From Dugong dugon (lineage: Eukaryota; Chordata; Mammalia; Sirenia; Dugongidae), in assembly GCA_030035585.1 (NCBI GenBank), contig CM057477.1, positions 62,973,447 to 63,037,446 of the forward strand: DNA of 64,000 nt, given 5' to 3'. The position numbers and the translations under genes were made by a program. Below the pieces are notes generated by a model that was given only the letters and a program-made list of their open reading frames with translations, had not been told where the DNA came from and made no database searches. This document shows, in pieces, positions 58,698 through 64,000 of the stretch. Positions within the stretch are counted from its first letter, which is position 1. The number at the start of each line of letters is the position of its first letter.

Positions 58698-59097
58698 TGT
58701 CTTAGTTTCCTAGTGCTGCCGTAACACAAATACCACAAATGGGTGGCTTTAAAGAACAGAAATTGATTTTCTTACAGTTCTAGAGGCTAAAAGTCCAAAT
58801 CAGGGTCTCAGCTGTGTGGATTCTTCCCTTGTTGGATAGCCCTGGGTGTTCCTTGGCTTGTTGGTGTTCCTTGGCTTGCAGACGATCCTCACATGGTGTC
58901 TGTCTTCCACAATGTGTGTATCTGTGTCCATTCTGCTGTTTTTATAACTCAGTTGTTAGACTTACAACTCACCCTACTTGGGTATGACTGTTCTAACATA
59001 ACACAGAAAACTCTGTTTCCAAACAAGGTCATATTTATAGGTATGGGGGCCAGGATTTCAATACATATTTTATGAAGACACAATTCAATCCATAACA
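58698..59097 (-). mobile_element. MLT1-like LTR, minus strand
   Basis: Begins TGTCTTAGTTTCCTAGTGCT on + and ends CAATCCATAACA, both ends intact. GGTGTTCCTTGGCTTG is tandemly doubled near 58847-58880. An older type than the LTR at 11911. Confidence 0.85.
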
Positions 59098-59325
59098 TTA
59101 TCTTTTATAATTCGAATTCTTTCTTTCTTTTTTTCTCAGTATTTCTTTAAGCATCCATACTATCTTTCTGTGTCATTGGCTGCTATTTTTCAACACGTTT
59201 GCCGGCTCCACCTTTCTCTTCCACACCTCTGAATGTTAGCATTCCAGGGCACTAATACTAGCTATATTCCTTCCCTAGGTAATGTCTTCCCGTCTAATGA
59301 CTTTACATAGCAACTTGTACATCTA

Positions 59326-59541
59326 AAAAAAACAAAACAAAACAAAACCCTTTGCCACTGAGTTGATTCTAACTCATAGCAACCCTACAGGACAGAGTAG
59401 AGCTGCCCCATAGGGTTGTCTAGGCTGTAATCTTTATGGAGCAGATCTCCAGGTCTTTTCTCCTTCAGAGGTGCTGCTGGGTTTGAACCGCCGACCTTTC
59501 AGTCAGCAGCCACATGCTTAACCATTGTGCCATCAGGGCTC
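59326..59541 (-). mobile_element. AfroSINE, form A
   Basis: Complete: A/C-rich tail complement (AAAACAAAACAAAACAAAAC), CAGGACAGAGTAGAGCTGCC, and head end CATCAGGGCTCCCC. Confidence 0.92.
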
Positions 59542-59961
59542 CCCAGATTTACTTCTCCAGCTCTTACCTCTTTCCCAAGTTCCAGACTCATACACAGCTG
59601 TCTGCTCAATAGCTCCATGTGGATGGCTAGTAGGCATCTCTAATTTAGATGTTAAAAAAAAAAAAACTCTTGATTCCACCTCACTCTCCACTCCAAACCT
59701 TAGCCGCTTTGATAAGTGGTGCCACTGCTCACCCCTGCAAATCTACAAGTCTTTCCTGAGGGTTCTTTTTCCTCACACCCACATCCAATCTGTCATCAAA
59801 TTCTGTCAGTTCTACCTTCCAAATACATTCATTATTGTGACCTCTCTCACGACCTCCACCTCTACCACCCTAGCCCAGGCTTCTATTGTCTTCTACTTGG
59901 GCTGGCCGTTTATGGTCTCCAGGCTACTTCTGCTCTGAATCCGAACGATCTTTTTCCCCAT

Positions 59962-60066
59962 GTTGTCGTTGTTGTGTGCCGTGAAGTCAATTCCGACTCT
60001 CAGCGACCCTATAGGACACAGGGTCCTGGAGAAAACTGGCGATCTGTTCCTGTAAAGATTATAGCC
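59962..60066 (-). mobile_element. AfroSINE with internal inversion (twin-priming type)
   Basis: 59962-60018 is the SINE 3' part on the minus strand (TCAATTCCGACTCTCAGCGA). From about 60019 the middle part runs on the plus strand (CTGGCGATCTGTTCCTGTAA, AGATTATAG). TSD TTTTCCCCAT at 59952-59961 and 60067-60076. Confidence 0.85.
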
Positions 60067-60258
60067 TTTTCCCCATAGGGAAGCTCTAATAAACTCAGAT
60101 CATGTCACTCCCCTACTCAAAAGCCTTCAACATAAAACCTCAACTCTCTATTGTGGCCTCTCCAGCCTACTTGATCTGGCCCGTCTGCCTTGTCAAGTTC
60201 AACTACTAACTTGCTACTTCACTCCAGTCATGCTTGCTTCTCGCTTTCCTCTAACACG

Positions 60259-60749
60259 TGGACTCTTAACCTTTTCCATGCCATGGACCCCTTTGACAGT
60301 CTGGTGAAGCTTAAGGATCCCTTCTCCAAAGATTTTTAAATGCATAAAATAAAATACACAAGTTTACAAAAAATACAATTATGTTGAGATATGGTCATCA
60401 GATTTTTAAAAAACATATCTGTGACACAGTAATATATGTGCTTCTTTATCAACATGTTATAGAACAGGATCCAGCAGCACGTCTAATCCCTATCATAATT
60501 TTGAAGTAGTAATGAGCATAAACGACATTTTGAGATATCTGTAACAACCGTGCTCGATATGAAAGTATCTATGACTTGTATTGGTGACAAAATCACAGAT
60601 GCTGCTAATATTACTGGGGCTGGTTCGTCCACATCTGTTACTGGAGGAAATGCTGAATCTCATTTAGAAGTCAGACAAAATAGAGATGTAATTTTTCCCC
60701 ATTTAAGTTCAAGGACTGCCTGATTTTATCCATGGGTCTCAAGGTAAGA
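60259..60749. mobile_element. hAT-like non-autonomous DNA element
   Basis: Starts near GACTCTTAACCTTTTCCATG with CCATGGACCCCTTTGACAGT, and ends ATCCATGGGTCTCAAGGTAA. The two ends are loosely inverted. Internal GCATAAAATAAAATACACAA and TTTGAAGTAGTAATGAGCAT recall a known old mammalian DNA transposon whose name I cannot fix. The TSD is weak. Confidence 0.6.
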
Positions 60750-60939
60750 ACATGCATCCAGCTCATTCCTACCTTGGACTTTTACACTTGCCCAAAGTAG
60801 GAATCATTCCTTCATCTGGAGTGCTCTTCCCCCAGGTCCCTGCATAGCTCACGTTTTCATTTTGCTCAGCCCTCTGCCCAAAGGTGGCTTTCTCAGAGAG
60901 TCCTTCCTTCACCACCCTGGCCAAAATTACCCGTTTAAC

Positions 60940-61137
60940 AGTTGCTGCTGAGTCCATTCCAACTCGTGGCGACCCCACATGTGTCAGAATAGAACTCTCC
61001 TCCAGGGTTTTCAATAGCTGATTTTTCAGAAGTAGATCGCCAGGGCTTTCTTCTGAGGTGCGTCTGGGTGGACTTGAACCTCCAACCTTTAGGTTAGCAG
61101 CCAAGTGTATTAACCTTTTGCACCACCCAGGGGCTCC
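60940..61137 (-). mobile_element. AfroSINE, form B
   Basis: Complete, head end CACCCAGGGGCTCC. Flanks GCCAAAATTACCC and GCTAAAATAACACCC look like a decayed TSD within L2. Confidence 0.92.
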
Positions 61138-61350
61138 CTAGCTAAAATAACACCCCTAATCCACCTGTCACAGTCGTTTCCCCTATTCTGCTTACTTAAC
61201 CAGTCTTTGAAGTCATGTTGCTTATGTGTTTGTTTGTTGGCTTCCTGAAGGTAAGCTTCATTGTCTACTTTGTTCTCCAAGGTTCCCCAACATCTAGACC
61301 TGTGCCTGGTACTACAAAGCACTTAGTAAATACCTGTGGGATGAATGAAC

Positions 61351-62743
61351 AGCTGTAAAGGGATGAACACAATTTAGACTTCTAGATACATAAACATACG
61401 TCTCCTGGGAAGAGCTGTTTTGTTTCAAATTTCAATCCAAAGGGACATATTTCCATAGGTTTTCAAAAATTTTGAAAATAGAACTTTTAACAGGGAAGCT
61501 ATGTTCTCCCCCACCCTTTTTTTAATATAGTCTTATAAATATGTTTCATGACCCAGGTTGGGCATGTGTCTGGATCCTTCCCAGAGAACTGAATGTTAGA
61601 TGACTCACAGGTTGGCACACCTTTCTCACAAGGAGCAATTGCTTGGTTGGCATAACTCCTACTAACGTATAACATATTACTTCTAGTAATAGTTATTTTC
61701 TTTTAAACCTGCTCTTACCATTATCAATTTGGCTGGCCCTGATGGAAATTTCATTGAATTAGCATCATACTTGACTGAGAAGAAAGTAACATTTTAAAGC
61801 AAACACAATGGTTATCACACTATGCGGAGGCAAATTAAACTCAACCTTTATTGTAAGCACTGGTATAATATTGGACACATAGTGTTTGAGGCACTGTGAA
61901 ACTTCTTGGTGATGTCTCATTAGCCATTAAAAATATGAATCTAGAACTCAGGAATGTAGATATGGCTTTGGAAAGAAATGGAGGTCATTTTTGCACACGT
62001 GGCTGCTGGTGGGATTTCTCAGAAAGAACATGCAGAATAAGAGAAGGAACGAAAACCAGCTCCTGAGGAGCCCATGGAAGAGAGGGAAAATACCCAAAAA
62101 GTAGGAAAGAATATTCGGAGTCAGAAGTGCCAAGTTATACAAGTATCTACTTGTTCAAGTACTATAAATTGACTTACTGGTAGCCTAAGTCACGTAATTC
62201 CTGACTAGTTCATGATGATAAGGCAGAAGAAAAAGGGAAAGGCAATCCATGTCCTATGACCTTATAAAAAGAGAATAAGCTATAGTGCGAAATGAACAAA
62301 AAAATCTGAAAAAATGCTAATGATTTCTCTTTTGCAAATTATCTTACAAAAGCAAACACATAAATGGAAGAGTTGGAAAAATGTAGAGCTTGATAAGGAA
62401 AGCCAGAGAAAAAATACTAGGGCAAACCTCAAGTGAATACAAAAATAACTCTGAGAGCTAAAAAGGAAAGTTAGAAAAAAATAAAAATAAAAACTTATTA
62501 AATGCCAACCCCAAGATGTGTCCCTGCTGCACCAAGAGATGGTTGGTGTTCCCAGGATATCTGTGTTAAGTAAATTAAACATAATGTTTTTATTCAAACA
62601 ATTGCATTTTGAACAGAGAACTTAAAGCACAGTAAAGCAGAAATAATCAGAAAACAACCGGACATACACGTTATTTGAACATGTAGTAGTGAAACACAGA
62701 ACAGGAATAATCATTTAATTGCATTTATCAAGTTTTTTGACTA
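61351..62743. other. repeat-poor stretch
   Basis: 1.4 kb without a recognised transposon. Only short hydrophobic frames on the minus strand (61948-62142, 62280-62597), with no supported exon. A candidate for conserved non-coding sequence on the basis of repeat absence alone. Confidence 0.4.
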
Positions 62744-62868
62744 GTAACCCACTCAGAGGTACCTCGGTTCCACTAAGATTACAGCCCAGAAAACCCTATG
62801 GAGCAGTTCTACTCTTAAATACGCTGGGTTGCCATGAGTTGGAATCAAGGGACAGCAACTAACAACAA
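62744..62868 (+). mobile_element. AfroSINE, 5' truncated
   Basis: CCCACTCAGAGGTACCTCGG, CCCTATGGAGCAGTTCTACT, and end CAGCAACTAACAACAACAAC. Confidence 0.88.
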
Positions 62869-63411
62869 CAACAATTAGTAGCAAATACATCGATAATATT
62901 TCTAAATGGCAAAGAGTATAAATCTCGGGAGCATAATTCTTGTTCCTAATAAAAATGAACTGATTGGAAATTTTTTTCAAACTTTTCTTGTAAGCCAAAC
63001 ATTCGTGTCATTGAACTCTTTCAAAGCCTGGATCCTCCCTTGTCCACCAGAGGTACAGCATGGCAGGCAACAATTGAATCTCAGGCATTGCCCTCCTCTC
63101 TGGAGTCTGCGGTGGTCGAATGACCAGAGTTGATGGGTTAGTCACCATGGATAGAATGACCGAGGAACAGAAAGCAAGAGTCTTATCTCAGATCACATCC
63201 ATAACAAAGGTCAGATGTACTGCCTCTCCCAAGCCAAATGGACCCTTCAATATAATATCACTACGCACTTAAAGGAAGAAAATGACTAGTGTATAGGGAC
63301 ACAACCTTGCACCTAAGCTGGGGTTTGGCTATGCCCAAGCATAAGTTGTAAACTGCTGGTGTAGGCCTACCAGATATCTATTTGCATGAGGAACAGAGGA
63401 GCCTTCTAGGA
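62869..63411. other. stretch without gene
   Basis: Nothing recognised. Confidence 0.4.
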
Positions 63412-63520
63412 AATAACTCACAAGCACTTGGTTGAAAGATTGGCAGTTCAAACACACCCAGCGGATCTGAGGGAGAAAGACCTGCTTCTGTAAAGATTAC
63501 AGCCAAGAAAATCCTATGTT
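63412..63520 (+). mobile_element. AfroSINE, interrupted by RTE
   Basis: Head and middle are present (AGATTGGCAGTTCAAACACA, CTGTAAAGATTACAGCC) up to AAATCCTATG, where RTE sequence begins. The SINE 3' part may lie beyond the window. Confidence 0.85.
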
Positions 63521-64000
63521 GTTGCTGTTATGTGCCATCAAGTCAGTTCAGAGCAGACCTCTGTACAACAGAAACACTGCCCAGTCCTGTGGCATTCTCA
63601 GGATCATTGTCATGCTTGAGTCCATTGTTGCAGCCACCGTGTCAGTCCATCTAGTTGAGGCTCTTCCTCTTTTTCGCTGACCCTCTGCTTTACCAAGCAT
63701 GATGTCCTTCTCCAAAGACTAGTCCCTCCTGATAACATGTCCAAAGAATGTGAGACATAGTCTCACCATCCTTGCTTCTAAGGAGCATTCTAGCTGTACT
63801 TCTTCCAACACAGATATTGTCATTCATTTGGCAAGTCCATGGTATATTTAATATTCGTCGCCACTAACACTATAATTCAAAGGCGTCGATTCTTCTTCAG
63901 TCTTCTTTATCCATTGTCCAGCTTTCATACGCATATGAGGTGATTAAAAACTCCATGGCTTGAGTCAGGCACACATTAGTCCTCATGGTGACATCTTTAC
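63521..64000 (-). mobile_element. RTE LINE, minus strand, runs off the window
   Basis: Starts with the complement of the RTE terminus (TTGTTGCTGTTATGTGCCAT) and continues through the C-terminal coding tail to the last base. Its size cannot be judged. Confidence 0.92.

Larger units (their letters stand above)
59210..61350 (+). mobile_element. ancient L2 LINE 3' region, split
   Basis: Collinear L2 blocks are visible: CCAGACTCATACACAGCTGT, GTCATCAAATTCTGTCAGTT, CAGATCATGTCACTCCCCTA, TGGAGTGCTCTTCCCCCAGG, TCTCAGAGAGTCCTTCCTTC, and a CCTGTGCCTGGTAC-type end with GGATGAATGAAC. Three AfroSINEs and a hAT-like element interrupt it. The coding part is unrecoverable by eye. Confidence 0.75.

Noticed and set aside
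1..64000. CRISPR array, phage, operon or other prokaryotic-type system
   Set aside because: Repeats are dispersed retroelements with TSDs, not regularly spaced short repeats. Composition and element content are mammalian.

Overview
The window is repeat-rich mammalian nuclear DNA, most likely from an elephant or close relative (Afrotheria: Paenungulata). The diagnosis rests on the repeats. There are about two dozen AfroSINE copies, RTE-clade LINEs of the RTE1_LA/BovB-related kind with CAA-rich 3' ends, SINEs with a tRNA-Gly head and an RTE body, and an L1 family with a long 3' UTR. I found no convincing host protein-coding exon, functional tRNA, rRNA, CpG island or CRISPR array. All long reading frames lie inside transposable elements and carry stops, frameshifts or insertions.

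Layout. 1-5084: RTE fragments and an old L1M-type block cut by two AfroSINEs. 5085-13579: a full-length L1 on the + strand with a YY1-like 5' site, broken ORF1 and ORF2, a nested solo LTR and a doubled 3' end. 13.6-19.2 kb: an old L1 fragment, L2, AfroSINEs, a (CA)19 tract and two non-autonomous DNA transposons with clear target duplications. 19.2-22.1 kb: a tRNA-Gly/RTE SINE split by a composite with an ERV-L LTR and pol remnant on the left and an unrelated MaLR-type LTR on the right. 23.3-25.4 kb: a 5'-truncated L1 on the - strand with a perfect 18-bp target-site duplication (TSD). 25.6-46.7 kb: SINEs, RTE derivatives, MaLR/MLT1 and ERV-L LTRs, old L1 pieces and mostly featureless single-copy DNA. 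47.0-50.0 kb: an RTE containing a processed-retrocopy-like insert and a short inverted copy of its own upstream flank. 54.5-58.2 kb: an old L1 split by a near-full-length RTE. 59.2-61.4 kb: an ancient L2 split by three AfroSINEs and a hAT-like element. The window ends inside another RTE.

Two AfroSINE forms recur. Form A ends in a block reading roughly GGGGCAGTTCTACTCTGTCC. Form B has, on the antisense strand, GATTTTTCAGAAGTAGATC. Both have a tRNA-like head with recognisable box A and box B remnants. Nothing here works as a gene system. What the window records is layered retrotransposition: L1 and RTE supply the machinery, and SINEs, RTE deletion derivatives and the retrocopy-like insert use it. 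ERV-L/MaLR LTRs remain almost only as solo LTRs. Family names come from recognising sequence, not from a search.
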